A stretch of DNA of 64,000 nucleotides from assembly GCF_901764975.1 (NCBI RefSeq), contig NZ_CABFKH010000009.1, positions 27,140-91,139 on the forward strand, written 5' to 3'. Under the pieces are notes generated by a model. The model saw nothing but the letters and a program-made list of their open reading frames with translations, was not told where the DNA came from and did no database searches. The first letter of the stretch is position 1, and each line of letters opens with the position of its first letter. Below, one piece after another: positions 1 through 11,142 of this stretch. Made by a program: the position numbers and the translations under genes. This DNA comes from Actinobacillus indolicus (GTDB taxonomy: Bacteria; Pseudomonadota; Gammaproteobacteria; Enterobacterales; Pasteurellaceae).

Positions 1-1711
1 CAGTTAATTGTGAAACCGCAGCGCGTGCTGTTCCTGTTTCACTATAGGTTGCTGCAGGAATCTTATCCCAAGGTAACGCATTATCTTCAAAGCTTTCACC
101 TGTTTTCTCTGCATTAATAATTGCAGGGAAATTAATATCTGCATCCACCCCTTTTAATTGGGTACTGCCACCATTAATTCGATAGAATTTTTGGATGGTA
201 TATTGAATAAAGCCCAATGGTTCCTGATCCAAATCATAAACCATATTTAATGAACGACTTTGTTGAACAGTCCCCTTACCGAAGGTTGTCTGCCCCACAA
301 TAATTGCACGATTATAATCTTGCATTGCGGCTGCAAAAATTTCAGAAGCAGAAGCACTATGACGGTTTATCATTACCATAATGTCACCATCATATTCAGT
401 CATATTACTTGGGTCTTCATGAACTTTAATACGGTTAAATGCATCGCGGACTTGAACAACTGGACCTTCTTTAATAAATAATCCTGTCAATTCAACAACT
501 TCTGTTAAAGAGCCACCACCATTTTCACGTAAATCAATAATTAGACCATCCGCTTTTTTGGTTTTCATTTCAGCTAATAGTTTACGAACATCTTTGGTTA
601 AGCCGATATAGAATCCAGGGATTTTAATCACAGCAATGTTCTTACCCTCGACTTTATTCATCGTCAATTTCGCAGCACTATCTTCCAAGCGAACAGTATC
701 TCGAACCAAAGTGATAATTTGTGTTTTTCCACCTTTTTCAGGTTCAATTTCCAAATAAACTTTAGAGCCTTTTTTACCTTTAATTTTGTCAACGACATCA
801 TCAAGACGCCAGCCAATCACATCTTCAATTTTATCTGCAGACTGACCAACACCAACAATTTTATCTCCAGCGCTGATCTTTTTACTTCTTGCCGCAGGCG
901 CACCAGGCACTAAAGATTTAATTTTGGTAACATCATCTTCCATCTCAAGCGTTGCACCAATACCTTCTAAAGAAAGATTCATGCTTTCTTGGAAGCGTTT
1001 AGCTGCTCTTGGTGAAAGATAACTGGTATGCGGATCAATTTCACGAGCGAAGGCATTCAAGTACACTTGTAAAATATCATCGGCTTTATTTTGTGTTAAA
1101 CGACGAATCGCTAAGTTATAGCGTTTAATTAACGTTTTCTTTATTTCAGGCCACTTTTTATCTTTTAAATAAAGGCTGATGATGTCGTTTTTAACACGTT
1201 GTTTCCATAACTCATCCGCTTCGGCTGTTGTTTTTGGAAAAGGTGCTTTCTCACGATCATTTTCAATTTGATCGTTTCCTGTTAGATATGGCTCTTTGTC
1301 TAATAATGAAAGTGCATATTTATAACGTTCATAGCGACGCTTTGTCATTAAATCATACATTTCAAATGGGATATCTAGCTTACCTTCATACAAAGCATCA
1401 TCTAACTGCGTTGCATATTTTGCCTTCATCGCATCAATATCTGATTGTAAAAAAGTATTATGGGCACCATCTAGCCAATCCACGTAACGATTAAAAATTT
1501 TCTCTGAAAACGCATCATCTAATTTAAACTTATGATAGTGAGACTGTGTTAAACGTGCAGTTACTCTTTTGGTGGAAAGACTGTGCTGTGCTGTTGGCTG
1601 TGGAATAATCAACTCACTTTCTTTCATTTCTGGCTCGATAGCGAATACGCTATGAGTAACAAAAGCGCTCAACCATAAACCTAAAACAGCAGATAATTTA
1701 CTCTTTTTCAT
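1..1711 (-). CDS. prc: Carboxy-terminal processing (tail-specific) protease Prc/Tsp, 3' end outside window
   Basis: Periplasmic serine protease that degrades proteins with nonpolar C-termini and, in relatives, trims penicillin-binding protein 3 and controls peptidoglycan hydrolases. The reading frame starts at ATG 1711 with a signal peptide (MKKSKLSAVLGLWLSAFVTHSVFA) and runs off the left edge after about 570 codons; E. coli Prc has 682, so roughly the last 110 residues are missing here. A PDZ domain is followed by the S41 catalytic core: RHSASASEIFAAAMQDY near 320-370 holds the catalytic Ser (middle Ser of SASAS) and the conserved Asp, and FGKGTVQ near 275-295 holds the catalytic Lys, 14 residues after that Asp as in E. 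coli. It lies 29 bp downstream of proQ on the same strand, the E. coli proQ-prc arrangement. Identity is firm; only the C-terminus is unseen. Confidence 0.95.
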   Translation of the reverse strand, partial: MKKSKLSAVLGLWLSAFVTHSVFAIEPEMKESELIIPQPTAQHSLSTKRVTARLTQSHYHKFKLDDAFSEKIFNRYVDWLDGAHNTFLQSDIDAMKAKYATQLDDALYEGKLDIPFEMYDLMTKRRYERYKYALSLLDKEPYLTGNDQIENDREKAPFPKTTAEADELWKQRVKNDIISLYLKDKKWPEIKKTLIKRYNLAIRRLTQNKADDILQVYLNAFAREIDPHTSYLSPRAAKRFQESMNLSLEGIGATLEMEDDVTKIKSLVPGAPAARSKKISAGDKIVGVGQSADKIEDVIGWRLDDVVDKIKGKKGSKVYLEIEPEKGGKTQIITLVRDTVRLEDSAAKLTMNKVEGKNIAVIKIPGFYIGLTKDVRKLLAEMKTKKADGLIIDLRENGGGSLTEVVELTGLFIKEGPVVQVRDAFNRIKVHEDPSNMTEYDGDIMVMINRHSASASEIFAAAMQDYNRAIIVGQTTFGKGTVQQSRSLNMVYDLDQEPLGFIQYTIQKFYRINGGSTQLKGVDADINFPAIINAEKTGESFEDNALPWDKIPAATYSETGTARAAVSQLT

Positions 1712-1740
1712 ACTATTCCTATTACCCAGGATTTATATTA

Positions 1741-2274
1741 CTATCGTTTGCCTTTACTAAATTTGCTTTCTAAAGCGGCTAAACTTTCTAATGAAGCTTT
1801 TGGTGCTTCTTGTTTTCTTGCATCTGTACGTTTTTTCGCATTTTCTTCACGCGCTTTTTGTTTGAAGAAAGCTTTACGCTCTTCTTTACGTTTTTCTTTC
1901 ATTTGCTGCGCACGACGCTCTGAATAAGCGGCTTTTGCCTCAGCTAAAGATTGTGCGGCATGAGCAGCTTGAGTAGCATCTACAGTTCCAGCATCTTCAC
2001 CTAGTAATCCAACACGTACAGCACCTTCTTTACAAGCATGTAAATAACGCCAACTCATGGTATAAGCTCGTAATGTCTGACGTAATACGGTTTTACTTAC
2101 TTTATCATTCTCTAAGGCTATTGCAAGGTCTTGAAACAACCCAATTTTGAGCGGTTTTGCTTCCCCCTCTAAACTAAAACAAAGAGGGAATTTTTCAGCC
2201 AAATAAGCAATGGCATCTTTGATTGGAAGGGCTGTTTTTTGATTTTGAACGTTTTCTAGTTGTTGTTCAGACAT
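1741..2274 (-). CDS. proQ: RNA chaperone ProQ (FinO domain)
   Basis: Global RNA-binding protein that binds sRNAs and mRNA 3' ends. The FinO/ProQ fold covers roughly residues 15-115, with the family signature [28 protein letters not shown] and [16 protein letters not shown] long basic Lys/Arg/Glu-rich linker follows (about residues 115-165). The protein then ends in [10 protein letters not shown], so the C-terminal Tudor-like domain of the 232-residue E. coli protein is absent. I chose ATG 2274 (MSEQQLEN) because GGAAAA sits 7 bases upstream; the earlier in-frame ATG at 2286 (adding MENT) has no visible ribosome-binding site. It leads a two-gene unit with prc. Confidence 0.92.
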   Translation of the reverse strand: MSEQQLENVQNQKTALPIKDAIAYLAEKFPLCFSLEGEAKPLKIGLFQDLAIALENDKVSKTVLRQTLRAYTMSWRYLHACKEGAVRVGLLGEDAGTVDATQAAHAAQSLAEAKAAYSERRAQQMKEKRKEERKAFFKQKAREENAKKRTDARKQEAPKASLESLAALESKFSKGKR

Positions 2275-2286
2275 AGTATTTTCCAT

Positions 2287-2531
2287 ATTTAAATGAAGAG
2301 TTCGCAGTTTAACTTAGTCCCAAAACAATGGGCATAAAATGTTGCCTACTATATTTTATTTACTATAAGTAGTCCATAGGCTTTCCAATAAGTTCATCTA
2401 TTATCACTGAAATTTTTTTATTCCTACATATAGCAAAATAATATTTGCCTTCCATTTAGAGAAATGCTCTAATGTCAAGGCGTTGAAATTTTCAACATTT
2501 TTAGTACTATCTCGTAATACAAGGACAACTT
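2287..2531 (+). promoter_or_regulatory. Long leader between divergent proQ and the cold-shock gene
   Basis: A 245-bp AT-rich gap between divergent genes must contain both promoters. It includes several short T/A tracts and ends with AAGGACAACTT just before the csp start, a clear ribosome-binding site. Cold-shock genes of this family often have long structured 5' UTRs; whether this is one cannot be decided by eye. No ORF of note is present. Confidence 0.35.
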
Positions 2532-2744
2532 ATGTCAAAATTAACAGGAACAGTTAAGTGGTTTAATTCTGTGAAAGGATTCGGTTTCATCGCGCCAGAA
2601 CAAGGCGGTGATGATGTATTCGTACATTTTTCAGCAATTATTAGTGAAAACTCTTATCGTAATTTAAAAGATGGCGATAAAGTAGAATTTGAAGTCCAAT
2701 CATCTGAACGCGGTCCATCTGCCACAAATGTTAAGGTAATCTAA
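2532..2744 (+). CDS. Cold-shock domain protein (CspA family)
   Basis: A 70-residue single cold-shock domain, a small beta-barrel that binds single-stranded RNA or DNA and melts mRNA structure in the cytoplasm. Both RNA-binding motifs are intact: RNP1 KGFGFIAP (about residues 15-22) and RNP2 DVFVHFSAI (about residues 28-36). Length is standard for the family. It is monocistronic: divergent from proQ and followed by an inverted repeat. The sequence alone does not show which paralogue (cspA/C/D/E type) it is, or whether it is cold-inducible, so no symbol is given. Confidence 0.93.
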   Translation: MSKLTGTVKWFNSVKGFGFIAPEQGGDDVFVHFSAIISENSYRNLKDGDKVEFEVQSSERGPSATNVKVI

Positions 2745-2766
2745 TAATCTCGCCTAGTTAAATGAT

Positions 2767-2796
2767 AAAGCCATTTGTCTGTTTACAAATGGCTTT
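2767..2796. terminator. Convergent terminator hairpin, csp / trxB
   Basis: A perfect 12-bp inverted repeat, AAAGCCATTTGT at 2767-2778 and ACAAATGGCTTT at 2785-2796 with a 6-base loop, lies between convergent csp and trxB. A T-run is weak on both strands, so efficiency is uncertain, but the position fits a shared bidirectional terminator. Confidence 0.6.
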
Positions 2797-2803
2797 CAGT
2801 TCA

Positions 2804-3817
<1,014 letters not shown>

Positions 3818-3821
3818 TCAA

Positions 3822-4670
3822 TTAATATAATAGGGAATAGAGTTGTCGACGATATTTTGCCACTAACGGATCTGCATTTCCCATCGCTGAAAGGATAGCT
3901 AAAAATTGAGTCTTTATCTCGCCATTCCCCGCACTAAGATCTTTTTTCAACCATTCAAATAGCAAATTTAACGCCTCTTCATTTTTTCCAACTTGATGAA
4001 GTTGGTTCGCTAATTTAACGGCAATATCAGGTTTTTGCGTCTTTGCATACTCCGCTTGAAGTTGCTGAATTTCTGGTGAATCTGCGGCTTGTTCTAATAA
4101 ACGAATTTGATCTTGTAAGCCTTGCCAACGACTGTCTCTATCTTGAATCGGGATCTGCGCTAAAATGTCTCTGGCCGGTTCAATCTGCTTCATCGCAATA
4201 TAAGTTTCTGCGTACAGTAACCCAAAATCGCTATTTTTCTTCTCTGTTAATTCCCATGCATTTTTTAATAAGGGAAGCGCTAAGTCATATTGGCTTACTT
4301 CTAAAAATTCAAGCGCCTGAGCAAACTTTAACTCTTCTTCTTTCGGAAGAATATTACTCAAACGAATACGTAGTTCCTGTTCACTCACGACGCCTTGAAT
4401 CGCATCGACAGGCTGACCATCTGCAAAAAAATAGCTCGTTGGTACCGCTTGTACGCGGAACTGTGATGCAATCATAGGATGCTCATCACAATTAATAATC
4501 GCTAATAAAAATTGCTTTGGATATTCATCGGATAAACGTCGAAAAAGCGATTCCATCTCTAATGAACGAGGTTCACGTGGTGAAATAAAATGAAAAACTA
4601 CAGGCACTTCGGCTGTTGCATTAACTATTTCACTGAAGTTGGTTTCATTAACATTAATAATATAATCCAT
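3822..4670 (-). CDS. cnoX: Chaperedoxin CnoX (YbbN): thioredoxin fold plus TPR
   Basis: A holdase linked to GroEL and DnaK that protects proteins during chlorine stress in E. coli. Residues 1-110 are a thioredoxin fold without the CxxC motif: the active-site segment reads SPREPRS. The position matching E. coli Cys38 is Ser36, but Cys61 (NCDEHPM) matches E. coli Cys63, the residue that makes mixed disulfides. TPR-like repeats follow, ending in the family signature KYRRQLYSLLY at the C-terminus. ATG 4670 is chosen (MDYIINVNETNF) because AAGGA lies just upstream and the start then aligns with E. coli YbbN; an in-frame ATG at 4697 would add nine residues. It is followed by an uptake-signal hairpin, then trxB. 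Confidence 0.9.
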   Translation of the reverse strand: MDYIINVNETNFSEIVNATAEVPVVFHFISPREPRSLEMESLFRRLSDEYPKQFLLAIINCDEHPMIASQFRVQAVPTSYFFADGQPVDAIQGVVSEQELRIRLSNILPKEEELKFAQALEFLEVSQYDLALPLLKNAWELTEKKNSDFGLLYAETYIAMKQIEPARDILAQIPIQDRDSRWQGLQDQIRLLEQAADSPEIQQLQAEYAKTQKPDIAVKLANQLHQVGKNEEALNLLFEWLKKDLSAGNGEIKTQFLAILSAMGNADPLVAKYRRQLYSLLY

Positions 4671-4713
4671 AAGATCCTTAATAATTAAAAGAGACATCCC
4701 CCACTTGAAATAT

Positions 4714-4989
4714 TTATTCAGAATGGTAACGGTTAATCACCGTAGATGCGCCACCATTTCCTAAACAAGCCGAACCATCTGTTGCCGTTGAATAACTCCC
4801 ATCTCGACAAATCGCAGTCACATTAGAGGGTAAATTTGTAGGAATCTGAGTTTGAGAACCCACTGATGTTGATGGAATAATGTTTGAAGATGAATTTATT
4901 GCCTTCACCACTTCAACTTTTTTTCCTGAGCTACAAGCAATTAACGCCATCGTCATCATAGAAAGTGCAATAAAATTGTATTTTTTCAT
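4714..4989 (-). CDS. Small lipoprotein with a DUF3761-like C-terminus
   Basis: The signal peptide MKKYNFIALSMMTMALIAC ends in a lipobox (LIAC), so the mature protein starts at Cys19 and should be lipidated. A low-complexity Ser/Thr/Pro linker follows. The last ~30 residues read CRDGSYSTATDGSACLGNGG, a pattern I recall from DUF3761 domains (Cys-x-Asp-Gly ... Ala-Cys ... Gly-Gly); this family call is tentative. ATG 4989 is used; an upstream TTG at 5001 is in frame but would place four residues before the signal peptide. It lies between mdh and cnoX on the same strand, after the mdh terminator. Function unknown. Confidence 0.75.
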   Translation of the reverse strand: MKKYNFIALSMMTMALIACSSGKKVEVVKAINSSSNIIPSTSVGSQTQIPTNLPSNVTAICRDGSYSTATDGSACLGNGGASTVINRYHSE

Positions 4990-5027
4990 AACTAAGTCCA
5001 AGAAAATTTTATTATAAGTAAGATATA

Positions 5028-5062
5028 AATAAAAAGCCGAAAACAGTGACTGTCTTCGGCTT
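5028..5062 (-). terminator. Rho-independent terminator of mdh
   Basis: On the minus strand the stem AAGCCGA/TCGGCTT (5056-5062 with 5034-5040), extended by ACAG/CTGT around a 3-base loop, is followed by TTTTTATTTAT. It begins 34 bp after the mdh stop. Confidence 0.85.
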
Positions 5063-5096
5063 ACATAATGACGATTTTATCGTGAAATTTCAAGGA

Positions 5097-6041
5097 TTAA
5101 CCGTTGACAAATTTCTCGCCTAATTCAATATCTGCTTTTAGCGTTGGGATCATGCCTTGAATTGCGGCTTCTTCATAAGTACTAATTTCACCAATTGGTA
5201 ATAATTCTTCCACACCATTTAAGCCTAAAACCACAGGTTGTGCAAAGAAACGTGCATATTCACCGTTGCCTTCAACATAGGCATATTCAACCACTTTTTC
5301 GCCAGTTAAGCCTTTCAAGACTGAATTTGCAAAACGAGCTGCAGCTTGTGCCATAGATAGCGTTGCAGATCCGCCACCTGCTTTTGCTTCAACCACTTCA
5401 GTACCTGCATTTTGAATTCGTTTTGTTAACGCTTCAACTTCTTCTGCGGTAAAGTCTAATTTATCTTCTTCATGGGCTTGTGAAAGCAATGGAAGAATAG
5501 TAACACCAGAGTGACCGCCAATCACAGGCACTTTCACACGGCTCACATCTTTACCTTTTAATTCAGCAACAAAAGTCTCTGAACGTAAAACGTCTAGCGA
5601 TGTCACACCGAATAATTTACGTTTGTCGTAAACACCGGCTTTTTTCAATACTTCTGCAGCGATTGCAACTGTTGTGTTTACCGGATTTGTAATGATGCCT
5701 ACACAAGCTGTTGGGCAAACTGTCGCCACTTTTTCAATTAAGTTGCGAACAATACCTGCATTGATATTAAATAAATCTGAACGATCCATGCCAGGCTTGC
5801 GTGCTACACCCGCAGAAATTAATACTAAATTCGTCCCTTCTAATGCTGGGGTTGGATCTTCACCTGCATAACCAATGGCTTTTACCGCGGTTGGAATATG
5901 GCTTACATCCACAGCGACTCCAGGAGTCACTGGAGCAATGTCATAAAGAGCAAGACTTGAGCCTGCTGGAAGCTGTAACTTTAAGAGTAAAGCTAGTGCT
6001 TGACCGATACCACCTGCTGCGCCTAATACTGCAACTTTCAT
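5097..6041 (-). CDS. mdh: Malate dehydrogenase (NAD+)
   Basis: Interconverts malate and oxaloacetate in the TCA cycle and, in anaerobically growing Pasteurellaceae, in the reductive branch to fumarate. 314 residues, slightly longer than E. coli (312). The NAD-binding glycine-rich loop is GAAGGIGQ at residues 7-14; the conserved [14 protein letters not shown] and [13 protein letters not shown] segments follow; the catalytic His lies in [11 protein letters not shown] (about residue 177). A ribosome-binding site (AAGGAGAAATCT) precedes ATG 6041. It is divergent from argR, the same pairing as in E. coli, and has its own terminator. Confidence 0.97.
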   Translation of the reverse strand: MKVAVLGAAGGIGQALALLLKLQLPAGSSLALYDIAPVTPGVAVDVSHIPTAVKAIGYAGEDPTPALEGTNLVLISAGVARKPGMDRSDLFNINAGIVRNLIEKVATVCPTACVGIITNPVNTTVAIAAEVLKKAGVYDKRKLFGVTSLDVLRSETFVAELKGKDVSRVKVPVIGGHSGVTILPLLSQAHEEDKLDFTAEEVEALTKRIQNAGTEVVEAKAGGGSATLSMAQAAARFANSVLKGLTGEKVVEYAYVEGNGEYARFFAQPVVLGLNGVEELLPIGEISTYEEAAIQGMIPTLKADIELGEKFVNG

Positions 6042-6175
6042 AGATTTCTCCTTATAGGTTATGTAAATTTAATACTCGAAGTGTATGTAAAATAGTATAG
6101 ATTTTCAAATAGCAAAGTGTAATTTTGCGACTTAGCGCAAATTTTCGAGAAAAAAAGCCAGATTAGATTGTTTTT

Positions 6176-6214
6176 TCTGAATAAATACGCAATAATTTTG
6201 CATATTTAATAAAT
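6176..6214 (+). promoter_or_regulatory. Tandem ARG boxes upstream of argR
   Basis: Two imperfect 18-bp ARG boxes at 6176-6193 (core TGAATAAATACGCA) and 6197-6214 (core TGCATATTTAATAA) are separated by exactly 3 bp, the spacing seen at ArgR operators in enterobacteria. Each core matches the consensus half TGAATAATTATGCA or its reverse at 11-12 of 14 positions. They lie 23-61 bp before the argR start and could also affect divergent mdh. The match is by eye. Confidence 0.65.
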
Positions 6215-6236
6215 TTTTGAATAAAAAGGATGCGCT

Positions 6237-6698
6237 GTGGAAAAAATTGACTCGCTAAATGAAGCCTTCAAATCCCTTCTAAAAGAAGAAAAATTTAGCT
6301 CTCAAAGTGAAATTGTGACAGCATTGCAAGAGCTTGGATTTGATCATATCAATCAATCCAAAGTCTCTCGTATGCTCTCAAAATTTGGCGCAGTTCGCAC
6401 CCGTAATACCAAGATGGAAATGGTTTACCAACTCCCCGCTGAATTAAGTGTTCCAACAACATCCAGTCCGCTAAAAAATTTGGTGATTGATATCGACCAT
6501 AACGATGTATTAATCGTGGTTCGGACAAGCCCTGGTGCAGCCCAATTAATTGCTCGCTTACTCGATTCTATGGGGAAAGCTGAAGGCATACTGGGGACGA
6601 TTGCAGGGGATGATACCATTTTTATCACCCCAACCCGTGAGATGACAATTCCTATCTTAATAGAACATATTACAGAGCTTTTTGAGACATCATTCTAA
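6237..6698 (+). CDS. argR: Arginine repressor
   Basis: Hexameric, arginine-dependent regulator of arginine biosynthesis and catabolism. 153 residues. The N-terminal winged helix (about residues 1-70) contains the recognition segment [19 protein letters not shown]; the C-terminal hexamerisation and arginine-binding domain contains [14 protein letters not shown] and the signature [11 protein letters not shown]. The start is GTG 6237, preceded by AAAAAGGA at a good distance; no ATG alternative exists in frame nearby. ARG boxes upstream indicate autoregulation. Its stop overlaps the next start (TAATG), so yfcH is translationally coupled. Confidence 0.96.
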   Translation: MEKIDSLNEAFKSLLKEEKFSSQSEIVTALQELGFDHINQSKVSRMLSKFGAVRTRNTKMEMVYQLPAELSVPTTSSPLKNLVIDIDHNDVLIVVRTSPGAAQLIARLLDSMGKAEGILGTIAGDDTIFITPTREMTIPILIEHITELFETSF

Positions 6699-7579
6699 TG
6701 AACATTTTTATCACTGGCGGAACAGGTTTTATTGGCACTGCGTTATGTCAAGCACTCATTCAGCAAGGGCATCAATTAACCGTGCTGACCCGCCAACAAG
6801 AACCGTCTCAACAAGCGCTGACTTACTGCAAAGATCTTACAGATTTCAGTAATTTCAATCAGTTTGATGCAGTCGTTAATCTCGCTGGTGAACCTATTTT
6901 TGATAAAGCTTGGACAGCGAAACAAAAACAGGCATTACTACAAAGTCGGATTGACATCACAGAACAACTTGTCGAACGCATTCAAGCGAGTTCAAAACCA
7001 CCTCATACCTTCATTTCAGGATCAGCAACGGGCTATTACGGCGATCTTCCTTTTGCAAAAAATCATGATGAACTGACCGCTTGTGGCAAGGCATTTCCTG
7101 CTCAACTTTGCCAACAATGGGAAGCTAGTGCTTTAAAAGCACAGAGTGAAAAAACTCGTGTCTGTGTGATTCGTACAGGAATTGTATTAGATAAACAAGG
7201 CGGAGCATTAAAGCAGATGCTACCACTTTATCGTTTAGGGCTTGGTGGGAAATTAGGTTCAGGTAAACAACATTGGGCTTGGATTTCCTTAAATGATGAG
7301 ATTCGAGCTATTTTATTTCTATTGAACAATGACAAATGCCAAGGTGCATTCAATTTAGTTGCACCGAAATTAACGACAAATGCAGACTTTAATCGAACAC
7401 TGGCAAGAACATTAAATCGCCCTGCGTTTTTTAGCGTACCTGCTTTTATGTTAAAACTGCTATTGGGAGAGCGTTCGCAATTATTACTCGATAACCAACC
7501 GCTTGTACCAAAACATTTAACGGATATGGGTTTTGTATTTGAAGATAGCTTAGAAAAAGCACTCGAATTTCAGGGCTAG
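6698..7579 (+). CDS. yfcH: SDR-family epimerase YfcH (TIGR01777 family)
   Basis: A 293-residue extended short-chain dehydrogenase of the SDR39U1/YfcH type. The NAD(P)-binding ITGGTGFIGTALCQAL is at residues 5-20, and VVNLAGEPI, ISGSATGYYG and a C-terminal DUF1731-like segment (LLGERSQLLLDNQPLVPKHL) follow in the expected order. Substrate unknown for the whole family. Overlaps the argR stop by one base, implying one operon. Two uptake signals (ACCGCTTGT at 7076-7084 and 7498-7506) lie inside the gene; the first encodes TAC in a loop after FAKNHDEL. Confidence 0.9.
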   Translation: MNIFITGGTGFIGTALCQALIQQGHQLTVLTRQQEPSQQALTYCKDLTDFSNFNQFDAVVNLAGEPIFDKAWTAKQKQALLQSRIDITEQLVERIQASSKPPHTFISGSATGYYGDLPFAKNHDELTACGKAFPAQLCQQWEASALKAQSEKTRVCVIRTGIVLDKQGGALKQMLPLYRLGLGGKLGSGKQHWAWISLNDEIRAILFLLNNDKCQGAFNLVAPKLTTNADFNRTLARTLNRPAFFSVPAFMLKLLLGERSQLLLDNQPLVPKHLTDMGFVFEDSLEKALEFQG

Positions 7580-7662
7580 ATTCACAAAGTATTTTGCTGT
7601 AAACTACGCTCCCGTCCTGATGGTTTATTCCATTCCGAATTTCAACTCTATTTATCACATAA

Positions 7663-9309
<1,647 letters not shown>

Positions 9310-9321
9310 TTCTTAATACTG

Positions 9322-9380
9322 CAAGCGGTCAGTTTAGTTGCAAATCTTGCAAACAAACTGACCGCTTGTTTATCTTTCCT
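9322..9380 (+). terminator. Terminator built from a convergent uptake-signal pair after pyrG
   Basis: CAAGCGGTCAGTTT at 9322-9335 pairs perfectly with AAACTGACCGCTTG at 9355-9368; the inner GTTGCAA/TTGCAAAC extends the stem. The T-rich tail TTTATCTTTCC follows. The position 13 bp after the pyrG stop supports a terminator role for this paired uptake sequence. Confidence 0.8.
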
Positions 9381-9447
9381 CACTAACACATCCAAAGTAG
9401 CCATTGACCATAATGACGCTGAACACCGTTAGCATATCAAGCTATGT

Positions 9448-10269
9448 TTATTCTAGCGTTCCCATTTTACCACTGTGGTAGTCTTGATATGCTTGCAATA
9501 AACGCTCTTTAGTATCCATTACAAAAGGACCGTCAAAGAGAATGGGACCTTCTGCTTTTTCGCCTCCTAGGATGGCAAACTCTACAGGGTCGCTTCCTGA
9601 GTGTAGTTCGACTTCATCACCATCACTAAATACTGCCAATCCTTCCGAACCTAGCGTTGAATTGTTTTCAAGAGGAAGTCTTCCCTTCGTCACATAAATA
9701 CCTAATTCTTCTGCCTCAATATTTAAATGTAACACGCTGTTTGGGGATAATTTCACATAAACCATAACTGTCTTACTTACAGTTTCCATTGGCCCTGTAA
9801 TACCCTCAATAGTTCCCACCACGACACTAATTTGAGCCGTCTCGGTTTCAATCAATGGAATATCTTCTTTGTGGAAAGAACGATAACGAGGCTCTAACAT
9901 TTTTTTGCTTGGAGGCAAACTCGTCCAAAGTTGCAAACCATGACGACCACCTGTAGGCTGTTCTGCATGAATAATGCCTCTCCCTGCACAGATCCATTGT
10001 GCATCTCCAACCCCTAATTTATCTCGAAATCCTGAACTGTCGCGATGTTCAACTCCGCCACTTAAAATGTAGCTAATGACCTCAATACCAGCGTGAGGAT
10101 GTGGACGATCGCCAATCCCTCGATTACTGTCGTGACGATAATGGTCAATAAAAACAAAAGGACCGAGAGATTTTCTTTGAAAAAGAGGGAGTGCCCGCCA
10201 TAACAACATATCACCATCATCAATTGCTTTATTTGCTGGATAAATTGTGGTTAATTTTCTTACTGTCAT
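9448..10269 (-). CDS. Pirin family protein
   Basis: A 273-residue bicupin. The N-terminal cupin carries the metal-binding histidines typical of pirins: RPHPHAGIEVI (about residues 55-65), GGVEHRDSSG and GIIHAEQP. The C-terminal pirin domain follows (LSPNSVLHLNIEAEE onward). Some bacterial pirins have quercetin 2,3-dioxygenase activity or modulate metabolic enzymes; the role here cannot be inferred. Start ATG 10269 has AAGGAG upstream. It is the last of three same-strand genes with a nitroreductase and an MFS transporter, though the 174-bp gap suggests its own promoter. Confidence 0.9.
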   Translation of the reverse strand: MTVRKLTTIYPANKAIDDGDMLLWRALPLFQRKSLGPFVFIDHYRHDSNRGIGDRPHPHAGIEVISYILSGGVEHRDSSGFRDKLGVGDAQWICAGRGIIHAEQPTGGRHGLQLWTSLPPSKKMLEPRYRSFHKEDIPLIETETAQISVVVGTIEGITGPMETVSKTVMVYVKLSPNSVLHLNIEAEELGIYVTKGRLPLENNSTLGSEGLAVFSDGDEVELHSGSDPVEFAILGGEKAEGPILFDGPFVMDTKERLLQAYQDYHSGKMGTLE

Positions 10270-10443
10270 ACAAAACTCCTTATTTCATATTTTTATAAAT
10301 TATTGTGTTATCCATAAATTCAATGATTAGGAAACAAGAAGATCATAAACCAAGACATATCCTTTGTCTTGATATCATGAAGAAAAAGACTTTTGACAAT
10401 AATGAAATAATTCACTCAATTTAAACCAAATATTTTTAGCCTC

Positions 10444-11106
10444 TTATTCAACCCATTGCACAATTTCCTCAATTGGCTTACGGTACTTAGACTTAATTTC
10501 CTTCGCTCGATAGCCAAAAGTCACCATCACAGAAACGCCCCATTCTGTCGGATCAAATATCCCTTCTTCAGCTAAAATACGATTGACTTCCGCATAGTTA
10601 AATCCTTCTATTGGACAACTGTCAATTCCAACGAGAGCTGCGCCGGTCATCATATTCGCAAGCGCAATGTAAGTTTGCTTACTCGTCCAATCAAACAGAG
10701 CTTGTTGACTGTCAGCAATCGGCATATCTTCTTGTTGGAATTTTTTATAAACCGCTAAGGCTCTACTCATCTGTTCCTCAGTTAATCCGCGTTTTTCAAG
10801 GGATGTTCTAAAAAATTCAGAATCATAACGAGCATTTTTCTTCGCTAAAATCACCACTAAGTAACTGGCATCATCAAGCTGTGTCGCCATTCCCCAGCTT
10901 ACAGGTTTAAGCTTTTGGCGAATTTCCGCTTTCTGAATCACTAAAAACTTCCAAGGTTCAGAACCTACAGAACTTGGTGAAAGACGAGCAAGTTCTAGCA
11001 GATATTGCATATCTTCACGAGATACTTTACGTTCGGGATCATAATAACGTGTTGCGGCACGATATTTAAATGCTCCGAGTACTTGTTCTTTTGAAATACT
11101 TTCCAT
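10444..11106 (-). CDS. NAD(P)H-dependent nitroreductase, NfsB type
   Basis: A 220-residue FMN-dependent oxidoreductase of the nitroreductase fold. The FMN-binding RAATRYYDPERKVS and LARLSPSSVGSEPWKFLVIQ (about residues 16-60) match NfsB-like enzymes that reduce quinones and nitro compounds. A second FMN segment is IDSCPIEGFNYAEV, and the C-terminal GYRAKEIKSKYR is typical. Good ribosome-binding site AAGGAAAAATA before ATG 11106. The physiological substrate is unknown. Confidence 0.88.
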   Translation of the reverse strand: MESISKEQVLGAFKYRAATRYYDPERKVSREDMQYLLELARLSPSSVGSEPWKFLVIQKAEIRQKLKPVSWGMATQLDDASYLVVILAKKNARYDSEFFRTSLEKRGLTEEQMSRALAVYKKFQQEDMPIADSQQALFDWTSKQTYIALANMMTGAALVGIDSCPIEGFNYAEVNRILAEEGIFDPTEWGVSVMVTFGYRAKEIKSKYRKPIEEIVQWVE

Positions 11107-11142
11107 TATTTTTCCTTATTTATTTGCAAAAAATGAATAAAA

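Noticed and set aside
1..1494. Several 60-90-codon open frames on the plus strand opposite the left-edge gene
   Set aside because: They lie antisense to a continuous prc frame with intact protease motifs; no binding sites or protein-like composition.
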